From: Gordonia sp. ABSL11-1
GTDB lineage: Bacteria > Actinomycetota > Actinomycetes > Mycobacteriales > Mycobacteriaceae
Length of the DNA stretch: 64,000 bases
Assembly (NCBI RefSeq): GCF_030315685.1
Contig: NZ_JASXSI010000007.1
Span: forward strand, 124,001-188,000
Reading direction: 5' to 3'
The notes under the pieces are model-generated. The model was given only the letters and a program-made list of their open reading frames with translations, had not been told where the DNA came from and made no database searches. Positions 26,446-36,100 of this stretch are shown here, in pieces. Positions within the stretch are counted from its first letter, which is position 1. The number at the start of each line of letters is the position of its first letter. The position numbers were made by a program, and so were the translations under genes.

Positions 26446-27021
26446 GTGAGCGATGAGGTGACCGGTCGGATCGACGACCATCTCGCCGCGACCCTGGCGA
26501 GTGCGCCACAGCGGGCGTCGGTGACCTTCCTCGGCGTGGAGCCGATCGACGTCCTGCGGTTCGTCTCCGGCGACGACGTCCTGTACGTCACGGTCGGCTG
26601 CTCCCGGCACCCGATGGCGGACCCGACCGACCTGCACGCCGACCCCCTCCGCGGCCCTCGTGCGGAACTGGTCGTACGGATGCACGGGAGCACCGCCCTA
26701 CCCGGCCTGCACCGACGGATGGCGACGCTGGCCGCGGCGCCGGCGGTGGAGGGCCTCGTGCTCGACGTCGACGCGCTCGTCGATCTGTCGGAACAACTCT
26801 GGGACGGGGCGATGTGCACCGCCGTGCTGCTCGAGGCCGACGACCTCGGTGAGGTGACGCTCGACGCACCCCGTGAACCCGTCCGATTCCTCCGCGCCGT
26901 ACCGATCACGGCCAACGAGGCGGCCTGGGTGCGTCTGAAGGGTGCCGACGCGCTCCGCGGCGCCTGGCGGGAGGCCGGCATCGACGTGATGTCCCCGGAT
27001 CGGGCCGGCGCCACGCTCTGA
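26446..27021 (+). CDS. Suppressor-of-fused (SUFU) domain protein
   Basis: A cytosolic protein of 191 residues that resembles bacterial SUFU-domain proteins: an opening helix, then a strand VTFLGVEPIDVLRFV, and the YVTVGCSRHPM loop typical of the fold. In bacteria this domain is often found as an immunity or scaffold protein, but most members have no known role. The GTG at 26446 has TACGGT 6 nt upstream. It is divergent from the phosphoesterase cassette and converges with corA; no toxin gene is adjacent. Confidence 0.7.
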   Translation: MSDEVTGRIDDHLAATLASAPQRASVTFLGVEPIDVLRFVSGDDVLYVTVGCSRHPMADPTDLHADPLRGPRAELVVRMHGSTALPGLHRRMATLAAAPAVEGLVLDVDALVDLSEQLWDGAMCTAVLLEADDLGEVTLDAPREPVRFLRAVPITANEAAWVRLKGADALRGAWREAGIDVMSPDRAGATL

Positions 27022-27040
27022 CCGGTGTGGGTGTCGACGA

Positions 27041-28123
27041 TCAGAGCCAGTGATGACGTCGGAACACCACGGCCAGTGACGTGCAGGCGATCAACAACAC
27101 CAGGCACACGATGACGAATCCCTGCCGGTCGTGCATGCCCGGAAGGATGTCGAAGTTCATGCCGTAGAGGCCGGCGACCATTGTCGGCACGGCACCGATC
27201 GCGACCCAGGCAGAGATCTTGCGCATGTCGCTGTTCTGCTGAATGCCCACCTTCGCCGCGGCTGCGCCGAGCAGCGACGTCAGCACCTCGTCGTACTCGA
27301 CCACCCGGTCGATCACCGTCGTGAGGTGATCGGCGACGTCACGGAAGTGGCGTCGGATCTCCTTGGGCACCAGCGGGTTCTGAGCCGTCAACCGGGCCAG
27401 CGGCCCGGTCAGCGGTGTCACCGCCCGGCGGAGTTCGAGGACCTCCCGCTTGAGCAGGTACACCGGGTCGATGTTCAGCCAACGCTGGGCGCCGAACACC
27501 GCCTCCTCGATGGCGACGATGTCGGTCTCCATGTCGTCGGTCACGGCGAGATAGCTGTCGACGACGAGGTCGGCGATCGCGTGCAGGACTGCGGTGGGCC
27601 CGAGGGCCAATCTCTCGGGGCGGGCCTCGAGTCGCCGGCGGACGCCGGACAGATGGGTGTGATCGCCATGACGGACGGTGATGACGAAGTCCGCGCCGGT
27701 GAACACCATGATCTCACCGGTCTCGACGACCTCGCTGGCCTTCTCCATCGACTCGTGCTCGACGTACTTGACGGTGCGCAAAACCAGGAACTGAGTCTCG
27801 TCGTAGACTTCGAGCTTCGGCCGCTGATGGGCCGACACCGCGTCCTCCACGACGAGTTCGTGCAGTCCGAACACCTCGCCGACACCCTGCATCTGCTCGT
27901 CGTCGGGGGAGTGCAGTCCCAGCCAGACGAAGCCCTCACCGGTCGAACGGACCTCCTGTAGCGCCTCTCGATAGGAGACACGCCCGGGTCGCCGCACGCC
28001 GTCGATGTAGACCGCACAATCGACGACCGCCCTGGCCACGGGCACCGGTATACGCGGCAGCGGTCGCTTGTCCCGTCGCGCGGGAACGAGACCGCCGGGT
28101 CGGAGGTGCGGCATCGAGGGCAC
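27041..28123 (-). CDS. corA: CorA-family magnesium/cobalt transporter
   Basis: A pentameric Mg2+ channel of 360 residues. A large cytosolic alpha/beta domain (residues ~30-295) precedes two C-terminal membrane helices; the selectivity signature YGMNF is at the end of the first, near residue 322, and the protein ends in a basic tail RRHHWL. The GTG at 28123 is supported by TAGCAT 7 nt upstream. A second start, ATG 28114, is possible. It is divergent from marC, with only 29 nt between start codons, and convergent with the SUFU gene. Confidence 0.95.
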   Translation of the reverse strand: MPSMPHLRPGGLVPARRDKRPLPRIPVPVARAVVDCAVYIDGVRRPGRVSYREALQEVRSTGEGFVWLGLHSPDDEQMQGVGEVFGLHELVVEDAVSAHQRPKLEVYDETQFLVLRTVKYVEHESMEKASEVVETGEIMVFTGADFVITVRHGDHTHLSGVRRRLEARPERLALGPTAVLHAIADLVVDSYLAVTDDMETDIVAIEEAVFGAQRWLNIDPVYLLKREVLELRRAVTPLTGPLARLTAQNPLVPKEIRRHFRDVADHLTTVIDRVVEYDEVLTSLLGAAAAKVGIQQNSDMRKISAWVAIGAVPTMVAGLYGMNFDILPGMHDRQGFVIVCLVLLIACTSLAVVFRRHHWL

Positions 28124-28130
28124 AGGACGG

Positions 28131-28146
28131 ATGCTACTCGTAAGAT
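28131..28146. promoter_or_regulatory. Divergent -10 elements of corA and marC
   Basis: TAGCAT on the minus strand (28131-28136) ends 7 nt before the corA GTG; TAAGAT on the plus strand (28141-28146) ends 6 nt before the marC GTG. Both fit leaderless promoters, packed into a 29-bp gap. Confidence 0.5.
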
Positions 28147-28152
28147 CACCGC

Positions 28153-28770
28153 GTGCCCTTCGACGTGACCGTCTACACGACGACCCTCATCACGTTGATC
28201 GTGATCATGGATCCGCCCGGGCAGATCCCGCTCTTCCTCAGTCTCGTCGGACACCGTCCACCCGAGTACCGTCGGCGGGCCGCATGGCAGGCGCCGCTGG
28301 TCAGTCTGCTGGTGATCAGTGTGTTCGCCGTCGCCGGGAAAGCGATCCTGAACTACCTCCACATCGGCATCCCCGCCCTGCAGGGCGCCGGCGGGCTGCT
28401 GTTGTTGCTCGTCGCACTGCAACTGCTCACCGGCCTGGGCAATGCCGGCAGACCTCAGGCGAGTGAGGACGTCAACGTGGCGCTCGTGCCGCTCGGGACG
28501 CCGCTGCTGGCGGGTCCTGGTGCGATCGCCGCGGTCATCGTCGAGGTGAGCAGCGTGTCCGGCCAGGCCGGCGGCTACGTCGCGATCGCTGCGGCGATCC
28601 TCAGCGTGCACCTCGTGGTGATGATCGTGCTGCGCTACTCGACCGCGCTGATCCGGGTTCTCGGCGTCGGTGGCATCACCCTTCTCGCCAAGATCGCCGG
28701 TCTGCTGCTCGCGGCGATCGCCGTTCAGCTCATCGCCGATTCCATCGCGGGGTTCATCGCCGCGGGATGA
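28153..28770 (+). CDS. MarC family integral membrane protein
   Basis: A protein of 205 residues with six membrane helices in the MarC/UPF0056 pattern, including the family motif IVIMDPPGQIPLFLS near residue 20 (usually DPxGxxP) and the glycine-rich LVPLGTPLLAGPGAIA in the centre. MarC proteins were once linked to multidrug resistance but their function is not known. The GTG at 28153 has TAAGAT 6 nt upstream, so the mRNA is probably leaderless. It is followed after 72 nt by lpqZ. Confidence 0.9.
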   Translation: MPFDVTVYTTTLITLIVIMDPPGQIPLFLSLVGHRPPEYRRRAAWQAPLVSLLVISVFAVAGKAILNYLHIGIPALQGAGGLLLLLVALQLLTGLGNAGRPQASEDVNVALVPLGTPLLAGPGAIAAVIVEVSSVSGQAGGYVAIAAAILSVHLVVMIVLRYSTALIRVLGVGGITLLAKIAGLLLAAIAVQLIADSIAGFIAAG

Positions 28771-28829
28771 CCTCGCCACCCCGATCGCAGTCCGAGAGGG
28801 CGCACGGAGGATCGTGGAGCCCGGGACAG

Positions 28830-28835
28830 TACTGT
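28830..28835 (+). promoter_or_regulatory. -10 element of lpqZ
   Basis: TACTGT ends 7 nt before GTG 28843. It overlaps the alternative GTG at 28834, which argues against that start. Confidence 0.45.
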
Positions 28836-28842
28836 GGTGCGC

Positions 28843-29817
28843 GTGATCAAGCGTGCCGCGACAGCGATACTGGTGATCCTCGCCCTCGCCGCCACGGTGG
28901 CGGGCTGCTCGGAACCGGCGCCCGCCGATCGGCCTCTGGTCATGGGGGCACCGGACACACCGATGATGACGGTGATGGCGCACATCTACGCCGGTGCCCT
29001 GCGCAACGCCGGCAGTGCGGTGTCGCCGACCGTCGAACGCGGTGACTACCGCACCCTCCTCGACGACATGGATGCCACCAGCATCGACCTGTTCCCGGCG
29101 TTCAGCGGTCTGCTGCTCGATCAGCTGGCACCGCAGCTGGCCCCGGCCACCGCCGAAGACGTGTACAAGGACCTGAACAGATCTCTCCCGCAAGGGGTCT
29201 CGGTCGGTGACGCGACGATGGTGTCGGCGACGCCGCAGATCTTCGTCGCGTCAGCGGCCGCGGAGGCGGTGACAGCGACCGACCTCGCGAGCTGCGGGAA
29301 ACTGCCGGCCGGACTCCCCGTGGTCGTCGTCGGCGCGCCGGAGGTCCCGACGATGGATGCGTTCACCGCGGCCGGTTGCCGGTTCGGGCCCACCGAGTCG
29401 GTCGGTTCCGTCGCGGTCGCGGTCGCCCGCATCGCGACGGGGCGCGCGATCGGCATCCTCACCCCGCTCGATGTCGCGGGTGACGACAAGCAGGACGCGG
29501 CGTCCGACATCCGGGCGCTCGCCTCCGCGGAGAAGTCGACCAGCGAGGGCGGTGCCGCGCAGTCGGCGTCGGCCGCACCGTCGGGTGGCGCGTCCGGTGC
29601 GCCGCAAGAGCCCGCCGACGTCGAATCCGGTCCGCGGGCACAGGAACTGGTGCCCGTCTACCGCAGTGCCGCGTTCTCTCGTGACGAGGTCAAGACCCTC
29701 AACAAGGTGGCGGGCGAACTGACCACGGCGGACCTCGCGGCCCTCGGGCGCGAGGCCACCGCGGGCGCCCGCCCCGCGGACCTCGCCAACGAATGGTTGG
29801 CCGAGCACGGACTGTGA
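28843..29817 (+). CDS. lpqZ: Betaine/osmolyte-type substrate-binding lipoprotein LpqZ
   Basis: A solute-binding lipoprotein of 324 residues related to glycine-betaine/choline (OpuAC/ProX-type) binding proteins and in the position of Rv1244 lpqZ. Signal sequence with hydrophobic core AILVILALAATV and lipobox AGC. The binding fold starts with VMGAPDTPM and has the aspartate-rich DLFPAFSGLLLD, where the family places ligand-binding residues. A Gly/Ser/Ala/Pro insert lies around residues 230-260. There is no adjacent permease or ATPase, so it may be an orphan binding protein or work with a distant system. The GTG at 28843 was chosen because a -10 lies 7 nt upstream. Confidence 0.83.
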   Translation: MIKRAATAILVILALAATVAGCSEPAPADRPLVMGAPDTPMMTVMAHIYAGALRNAGSAVSPTVERGDYRTLLDDMDATSIDLFPAFSGLLLDQLAPQLAPATAEDVYKDLNRSLPQGVSVGDATMVSATPQIFVASAAAEAVTATDLASCGKLPAGLPVVVVGAPEVPTMDAFTAAGCRFGPTESVGSVAVAVARIATGRAIGILTPLDVAGDDKQDAASDIRALASAEKSTSEGGAAQSASAAPSGGASGAPQEPADVESGPRAQELVPVYRSAAFSRDEVKTLNKVAGELTTADLAALGREATAGARPADLANEWLAEHGL

Positions 29818-29847
29818 TCGGCCGACCAGCTCGTCGAGATCACTCGG

Positions 29848-30678
29848 TCATTTCGTCTTGGAGAGAGCCCATCCGGTCACCCGCGCGGTGATGCCCTGGT
29901 AGCCCGAGGCGACCAGACGCACCCAGAGGTCGAGCAGCTTCGCATCGGTGCCGACGAGGATGCGGGCACGGTTCCTGCGGACCCCGTTGATGATGACGTC
30001 GGCGGCATCCTCCGATGTCATCCGCGCCAGGTAGCGATCGAAGAACTCGGCCGACTTCTTCTGATCGTGGTCGCCGGAGGTCGTGGCGTTGCGGGCGATC
30101 GCCGTCTTGATCCCGCCGGGATGGACGCAGGTCACCTTGACCGGGTGCTTGGCCAGGATCATCTCCTGGTTGAGCGCCTCGGTGAACCCGCGCACCGCGA
30201 ACTTCGCCGAGTTGTAGGCGGCCTGGCCGGGTTCGGCCAGCAGGCCGAAGAGGGACGACGTGTTGACGACGTGACCGTCGCCGGAGGCGATCAGGTGGGG
30301 GAGGAAGGCCTTGGTGCCGTTGACCACTCCCCAGTAGTCGACATCCATGACCCGTTCGATGTCCTTGAACTCCGTGCGCTCGATCTCGCCGTGGTGGGCG
30401 ATACCGGCGTTGTTGAAGACGACGTTGACCCGACCGTAGTGGGCGACGACAGTGTCGGCGTACTCCAGTACGGCCTCGCGCTCGGCGACGTTGAGGATCT
30501 GGGCGTGTACCTGTGCACCGGCGTCGGAGACCAGCTTCTCGGTGGTCGCCAGGCCGTCCGGGTTCATGTCCGAGATCGCCAGCCGGGCACCCATGCGGCC
30601 CAGCTGGACCGCGAGATCGCGGCCCATGCCCGAACCGGCGCCGGTGATCACGACGACCTTGTCACGAAAATCCTTCAT
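29848..30678 (-). CDS. Short-chain dehydrogenase/reductase (Rv1245c-like)
   Basis: A classical SDR of 276 residues: cofactor motif TGAGSGMG near residue 12, NNAG, the catalytic Ser in NTSSLFG and Tyr-X3-Lys in YNSAK. The acidic SDMN after the second strand suggests NAD(H). A C-terminal segment (WVRLVASGYQGITARVTGWAL) is long and hydrophobic, as in membrane-associated mycobacterial SDRs. It starts 35 nt after the upstream monooxygenase gene on the same strand, so an alcohol/ketone oxidation pair is plausible. Confidence 0.9.
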   Translation of the reverse strand: MKDFRDKVVVITGAGSGMGRDLAVQLGRMGARLAISDMNPDGLATTEKLVSDAGAQVHAQILNVAEREAVLEYADTVVAHYGRVNVVFNNAGIAHHGEIERTEFKDIERVMDVDYWGVVNGTKAFLPHLIASGDGHVVNTSSLFGLLAEPGQAAYNSAKFAVRGFTEALNQEMILAKHPVKVTCVHPGGIKTAIARNATTSGDHDQKKSAEFFDRYLARMTSEDAADVIINGVRRNRARILVGTDAKLLDLWVRLVASGYQGITARVTGWALSKTK

Positions 30679-30713
30679 CTGTTGCTCCTGGGTGGGTCGG
30701 TGGGTCGGTCAGG

Positions 30714-32291
30714 TCAGGCGGTCACGGCGGCGGACCGGTCGCCGGTCGAGTCGTCGGCGGGGGCGTGAGCGGCATCGTGTGCACTGTCGGCGACGGACGA
30801 GAGTGCGCGTCCACCGCGACGTTCCACATCGTAGGCGGCGATGTCGAACTGTTTGGTGATCCGCCGGAAGTTGAACGTGAACCCGGGCCACAGCGTGGTG
30901 ATGTTGCCGTGATGGTCCTTGTACCAGGAGGAGCACCCGCCGTTGACCCAGACACTCTTGCGCAGGCTGTGCTGGACGTCGGCGTTGTAGCGCCGCTGGT
31001 CGTCGAACTTGACCTCCGCGCGGGTGATTCCCTGTGCGCGAACGGTCTTCAGGTAGTTGACGAGGTAGTTGAGCTGAGACTCGATCATGTAGACCATCGA
31101 GGTGTGGCCGAGCCCGGTGGACGGCCCGATCATCAGCATCATGTTGGGGAAGCCGTTGACGAAGGAGCCCTTGTAGCCCTGCATCCCGATCTCTTCCCAC
31201 ACCCCGGCGAGGCTGGTGCCGTCGGTGCCGACAATGCGGTCGAACACCGGTGAGTCGGTGACGTGGAATCCGGTGGCGACGACGATGATGTCGACCTCAC
31301 GCTCCGTCCCGTCCTTGGTGACGATCCCGTTCTCGGTCACGCGTGCGATGCCGTCGGTGACCAGGTCGACGTTGGGGCGGGCGATGGCGGGATACCAGTC
31401 GTTGGAGCGCAGGATTCGCTTGCAGCCGACCTGGAATGTCGGCGTGGCCTTGCGGCGGGTCTCGGGGTCCTTGATGGCGCGGGAGATGTTGGCGCGGCAG
31501 ACGAGTTCGACCGGCTTGAGCGATCGAGGCGAGTAGGTGAGGCCGAAAGCCGTCACCTCGTTCATCACGTAGATCGCGCCGCGGACAGCGCTCTGATATC
31601 CGGGCACGTGCGCGAACGCCCACTGTTCCGGCGCCGAGTACGGGCGTTCGGTGCGCGGGACGATCCACGGTGCCGTGCGCTGGTAGACGTCGAGCCTGCC
31701 GGCGGCCTTCGCGAGCTCGGGAACCAGCTGGATCGCCGACGCGCCCGTGCCGATGACGGCGACGCGCTTGCCGGTGACATCGAGGTCGTTGTCCCAGCGG
31801 GCCGAGTGCACGATCGTGCCCTGATACGAGTCGAATCCGTCGATGTCGGGGAGGTTGGGTTCGCAGAGGGGTCCCACGGCGCCGATCATGATCTGGGCGC
31901 GGACCTGCTCACGGTTGCCGTCGCGCTCGATGTCGAGCACCCAGCGGCGCTCGTCCTCGTGCCACTGCGCGTTGCTCACCTCGGTGCGGAAGCGTGTGTT
32001 CGCGGCGATGTCGTGCTCGGTGGCCACCTTGTTGATGTACCGGTGGATCTCGGGCTGATGCGAGTATGAGCGCGACCATTGCGGGTTGTGCGCGAAGGAG
32101 TACGAATACAGATGCGACGGGACGTCGCAGGCGGCGCCCGGGTAGGTGTTGTCGCGCCAGGTGCCGCCGAAGTCGGTGCCCCGGTCGAGGACGACGAAGT
32201 CGTCGAACCCGTTCTGCTTGAGCTTGATGGCTGCGCCCAGGCCGGAGAAGCCTGCCCCGATGATGGCGATCTGTACATCGATCATTGTCAT
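30714..32291 (-). CDS. FAD-dependent Baeyer-Villiger-type monooxygenase
   Basis: A class B flavoprotein monooxygenase of 525 residues. The N-terminal FAD site IGAGFSGLG, the GGTWRDNTYPG segment after the first domain, the NADPH site GTGASAIQLVP near residue 180 and the late ATGFHVTD and GPSTGLGH stretches all fit this family; the Baeyer-Villiger fingerprint FxGxxxHxxxW appears in altered form at YQGTIVHSARW. Substrate likely a ketone or steroid-like compound, not determined. The ATG at 32291 has TATGGT 6 nt upstream. It is divergent from a TetR regulator whose candidate operator covers its promoter, and it precedes an SDR gene. Confidence 0.88.
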   Translation of the reverse strand: MTMIDVQIAIIGAGFSGLGAAIKLKQNGFDDFVVLDRGTDFGGTWRDNTYPGAACDVPSHLYSYSFAHNPQWSRSYSHQPEIHRYINKVATEHDIAANTRFRTEVSNAQWHEDERRWVLDIERDGNREQVRAQIMIGAVGPLCEPNLPDIDGFDSYQGTIVHSARWDNDLDVTGKRVAVIGTGASAIQLVPELAKAAGRLDVYQRTAPWIVPRTERPYSAPEQWAFAHVPGYQSAVRGAIYVMNEVTAFGLTYSPRSLKPVELVCRANISRAIKDPETRRKATPTFQVGCKRILRSNDWYPAIARPNVDLVTDGIARVTENGIVTKDGTEREVDIIVVATGFHVTDSPVFDRIVGTDGTSLAGVWEEIGMQGYKGSFVNGFPNMMLMIGPSTGLGHTSMVYMIESQLNYLVNYLKTVRAQGITRAEVKFDDQRRYNADVQHSLRKSVWVNGGCSSWYKDHHGNITTLWPGFTFNFRRITKQFDIAAYDVERRGGRALSSVADSAHDAAHAPADDSTGDRSAAVTA

Positions 32292-32297
32292 GGTTCC

Positions 32298-32350
32298 ACC
32301 ATAAAGGTCTACTGAATGGCCGTCAATAGCTTGTTGAATGCTGATCAATA
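32298..32350. promoter_or_regulatory. Promoter and repeat operator between monooxygenase and TetR gene
   Basis: The minus-strand -10 TATGGT is at 32298-32303. Upstream are two 16-bp direct repeats, TGAATGGCCGTCAATA (32313-32328) and TGAATGCTGATCAATA (32335-32350), offset by 22 bp, two helical turns. Each contains (C/T)TGA-N7-TCAA as an imperfect inverted repeat. They cover the expected -35 of the monooxygenase, as for a TetR repressor site. Confidence 0.55.
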
Positions 32351-32376
32351 AAGGCATATGGTGGAGCTCACCAGGC

Positions 32377-33015
32377 ATGACGGCAGAGAGGACACGGACT
32401 GTGGCGGTGACCCCAGGTGCTGCGCCGGCGGCCAGGCGGACGCGGATGAGCCCGGAAGCGCGCAGGGATCAGCTGATCGAACTCGGTTTGACGATGGTGC
32501 GGGACCGTCCGCTGGAACTGGTGTCGATCGACGCGATCGCCGAGGCGGCGGGGGTTTCGCGGGCGTTGTTGTTCCACTACTTCGAATCCAGGCAGGATTT
32601 CCACGTCGCCATCGCCCGCGCACAGGCCGAGGAGATGCTCGAGTGCACTGCACCCGACCCGTCGCTGGGGGACCCGATCACGATGCTGTCGGCATCGATG
32701 TCGGCGTTCATCGACTATGTCAGCGACAACCGCAAGGCCTACATGGCGTTCATGCGCGGGTCGTCGAGCGCCGATCCCGCGATGCGTGAGGTGTTCGACC
32801 AGACGCGCGCGGTGATGGCCGCCCGCGTCCTCGATCACGCGCCTGCGCTCGGCATCGATGTCACGCCCGTCGTCGAGATGACCGTGCACGGGTGGATCTC
32901 GTTCGTCGAGGAGACCACGATCAGCTGGCTCACCGAGCCGGTCATCACCCGCGATCAGTTGCTCTCGCTGATCTCGGCGGCACTGCCGGCGCTGGCCTCG
33001 GCAGCCCAGGACTGA
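32377..33015 (+). CDS. TetR family transcriptional regulator
   Basis: A regulator of 212 residues. The helix-turn-helix is at about residues 40-65 (SIDAIAEAAGVSRALLFHYF), followed by a helical ligand domain. Start: ATG at 32377 with GGAG 10 nt upstream; the frame continues back to 32338 but would overlap the operator repeats. It probably represses the divergent monooxygenase-SDR genes and itself, with the ligand being a substrate of the pathway (inference from context). It converges with kgd. Confidence 0.88.
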   Translation: MTAERTRTVAVTPGAAPAARRTRMSPEARRDQLIELGLTMVRDRPLELVSIDAIAEAAGVSRALLFHYFESRQDFHVAIARAQAEEMLECTAPDPSLGDPITMLSASMSAFIDYVSDNRKAYMAFMRGSSSADPAMREVFDQTRAVMAARVLDHAPALGIDVTPVVEMTVHGWISFVEETTISWLTEPVITRDQLLSLISAALPALASAAQD

Positions 33016-33036
33016 CGTCCCGCCGACTCCGATCTA

Positions 33037-33128
33037 CAACACGCCGACAGCCACCCCGATTTCGTCACATCACCCTCTTTGCTTCAGAGGTGGTGTTGCG
33101 GACTCGGGGTGGCTGTCCTGGTGTGTTG
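33037..33128. repeat. 92-nt near-perfect inverted repeat between TetR gene and kgd
   Basis: CAACAC (33037-33042) pairs with GTGTTG (33123-33128), and GACAGCCACCCCGA (33046-33059) with TCGGGGTGGCTGTC (33104-33117) with no mismatch. The 44-nt interior contains another CACCCTCT/AGAGGTGG-type hairpin. It lies between convergent stop codons and may be a two-way terminator, although it has no T-run. Confidence 0.6.
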
Positions 33129-33156
33129 CAGGTGAGCGCCGGTTCAGGTCGTCAGA

Positions 33157-36100
33157 TCAGGAGAAGGCCTCGTCGAGGATCTCCTGCTGCTCGACCGCGT
33201 GGACCTTGCTCGAGCCCGACGACGGCGCCGACATCGCGCGACGCGAGATCCGACGCAGACCGCTGAGCACATCCGGGAGCACCTCTGGCAGCCACAAGCC
33301 GAGGAACGGCCACGGACCCTGGTTGGCCGGCTCCTCCTGGACCCAACGGAAGTCCTCGGCGTTCGGGTACTGCTCGAGGGTGTTGCGGAGGCGGCGGTGC
33401 GGCACCGGGTAGAGCTGCTCGATGCGGACGACCGCGACGTCGTCGCGCTTCTCCTTGTCGCGTCGGGCGGCCAACTCGTAGTAGAGCTTGCCGCTGACGA
33501 GGAGCACCCGCTTGACCTTGCTGCGGTCGGCGCCGTTGACGAACCGCGGGTCGTCGAGCACCGAGCGGAACTTGTCGTCGGTGAACTCCTCGATCGGGCT
33601 CACAGCATTCTTGTTGCGCAGCATCGACTTCGGGGTGAAGACGATCAGCGGACGGCTGATTCCGTCGAGGACGTGGCGGCGCAGCAGGTGGAAGTAGCTC
33701 GCAGGCGTCGACGGCAACGCGACCGTCATCGACCCCTCGGCACACAGCTGCAGGAACCGTTCGATGCGGCCCGAGGTGTGGTCGGGACCCTGGCCCTCGT
33801 GGCCGTGCGGCAGCAGCAGCACGACGTCGGACAGCTGCCCCCACTTGGCCTCACCGGACGAGATGAACTCGTCGATGATCGACTGCGCGCCGTTGACGAA
33901 GTCGCCGAACTGCGCCTCCCACAACACGAGTGCGTCCGGGTTGCCGACGGAGTAGCCGTACTCGAAGCCGACGACGGCGAACTCCGACAGCGGGGAGTCG
34001 TACACCTTGAACTGGCCGCCGTTGTCGACACCGTCGACCGGCTTCAGGTGATTGAGCGGTGTGTACTCCGAGCCGTCGGCCCGATCGATGAGGACCGAGT
34101 GACGCTGCGTGAAGGTGCCACGGCGAGCATCCTGCCCGGACAGGCGGACGGTACGGCCCTCGAGGACCAGTGAGCCGAAGGCCAGCAACTCGGCGAACGC
34201 CCAGTCGACGTTGCCGTGCCGCGACATCTCGTGACGACGCTCCAGCACCGGCTTGACGCGCGGGTGCGGCCCGAAACCTTCCGGGGTGTTCAGGAAGGCG
34301 TCGCCGATCGACTCGAGGACCTCCTTGTCGACGGCGGTGACGAGCTTGGTCGGCAGCGTCTGATCGGACTCGACGGACGGACTCGGTTCCGCCGTGTACT
34401 TCTCGAGCTCCTTGACCTCGTTGAACACCCGCTCGAGCTGACCCTGGTAGTCGCGAAGGGCGTCCTCGGCCTCCTTGGTGGAGATGTCACCGCGACCGAT
34501 GAGGGCCTCGGTGTAGCTCTTGCGGACGCCGCGCTTGGTGTCGATCACGTCATACATGGCCGGCTGGGTCATCGAGGGATCGTCGCCCTCGTTGTGGCCG
34601 CGACGGCGGAAGCAGACGAGGTCGATGACGACGTCCTTGCCGAAGGCCTGACGGTAGTCGACGGCCATCTTGCCCACCCACACGCACGCCTCCGGGTCGT
34701 CGCCGTTCACGTGGAAGATCGGCGCACCGATCATCTTGGCGACGTCGGTGCAGTACTCGGTGGACCGGGAATGCTCAGGGGCGGTGGTGAACCCGACCTG
34801 GTTGTTGACGACGATGTGGATGGTGCCGCCGGTGCGGTAGCCCGGGAGCATCGCCATGTTCAGTGTCTCCGCGACCACGCCCTGGCCGGCGAACGCCGCA
34901 TCACCGTGCAGCATCAGCGGGAGCACGGAGAACTGGTCGTCGTCGTCGAGCAGGTCCTGCTTGGCGCGGACCAGACCCTCGAGAACGGGGTCGACGGCCT
35001 CGAGATGGCTCGGGTTGGCGGTGAGCGAGACGTTGATCTCGTTGTCGCCGAACATCTGGTAGTACTTGCCCTCGGCGCCGAGGTGGTACTTGACGTCACC
35101 GGAACCGTGCGCCTGCGACGGATTCAGATTGCCCTCGAACTCGGTGAAGATCTTCGAGTATGGCTTGCCGACGATGTTGGCGAGCACGTTGAGGCGGCCG
35201 CGGTGGGGCATACCGATGACGACCTCGTTGAGCGTGTGCTCGGCGCCCTGGTCGATCACGGCGTCCATCATCGGGATGACCGCCTCGGCACCCTCGAGCG
35301 AGAAGCGCTTCTGACCGACGTACTTGGTCTGCAGGAACGTCTCGAACGCCTCGGCGGCGTTCAGCTTCGACAGGATGTACTTCTGTTCGGCGACAGGCGG
35401 CTTGACGTGCTTGATCTCGACCCGCTCCTGGACCCAGCGCTGCTGCTCGGGTTCGAGGATGTGGGTGTACTCGACGCCGACGTGCCGGCAGTACGCATCG
35501 CGCAGGATCGACAGCACGTCGCGCAGCTTCATCTTCTCCTGGCCGTGGAAGCCGCCGACGTTGAACGTCCGGTCGAGGTCCCAGAGGGTCAGCCCGTAGG
35601 TGAGGACGTCGAGATCCGGGTGGCTGGCCCGGGCGTCGCTGTCCATCATCAAGGGATCGATGTCGGCCATCAGGTGTCCGCGATTGCGGTACGCCGCAAT
35701 GAGTTCGAGCACGCGAGTGCTCTTCTCGACGGAGCCGGCCGGGATGTCGCGGCGCCACCGGATGGGCTCGTAGGGGATGTGGAACGCGGTGAAGATCTCG
35801 TCGTAGAACGCGTCGTCGAGGAGCAGTTCGTGGATCGTCCGCAGGAAGTCGCCGGACTCCGCGCCTTGGATGATCCGGTGATCGTAGGTCGACGTCAGCG
35901 TCATCAGCTTGCCCACACCGAGGTTCGCGATCTGCTCGTCGCTCGCGCCCTGGAATTCGGCCGGGTATTCCATCGCGCCGGCACCGACGATGGCGCCCTG
36001 GCCCTTCATCAGGCGCGGCACCGAGTGCACGGTGCCGATCGTGCCGGGATTGGTCAGCGAGATCGTGACACCGGCGAAGTCGTCGCCGGTCAGTTTGCCG

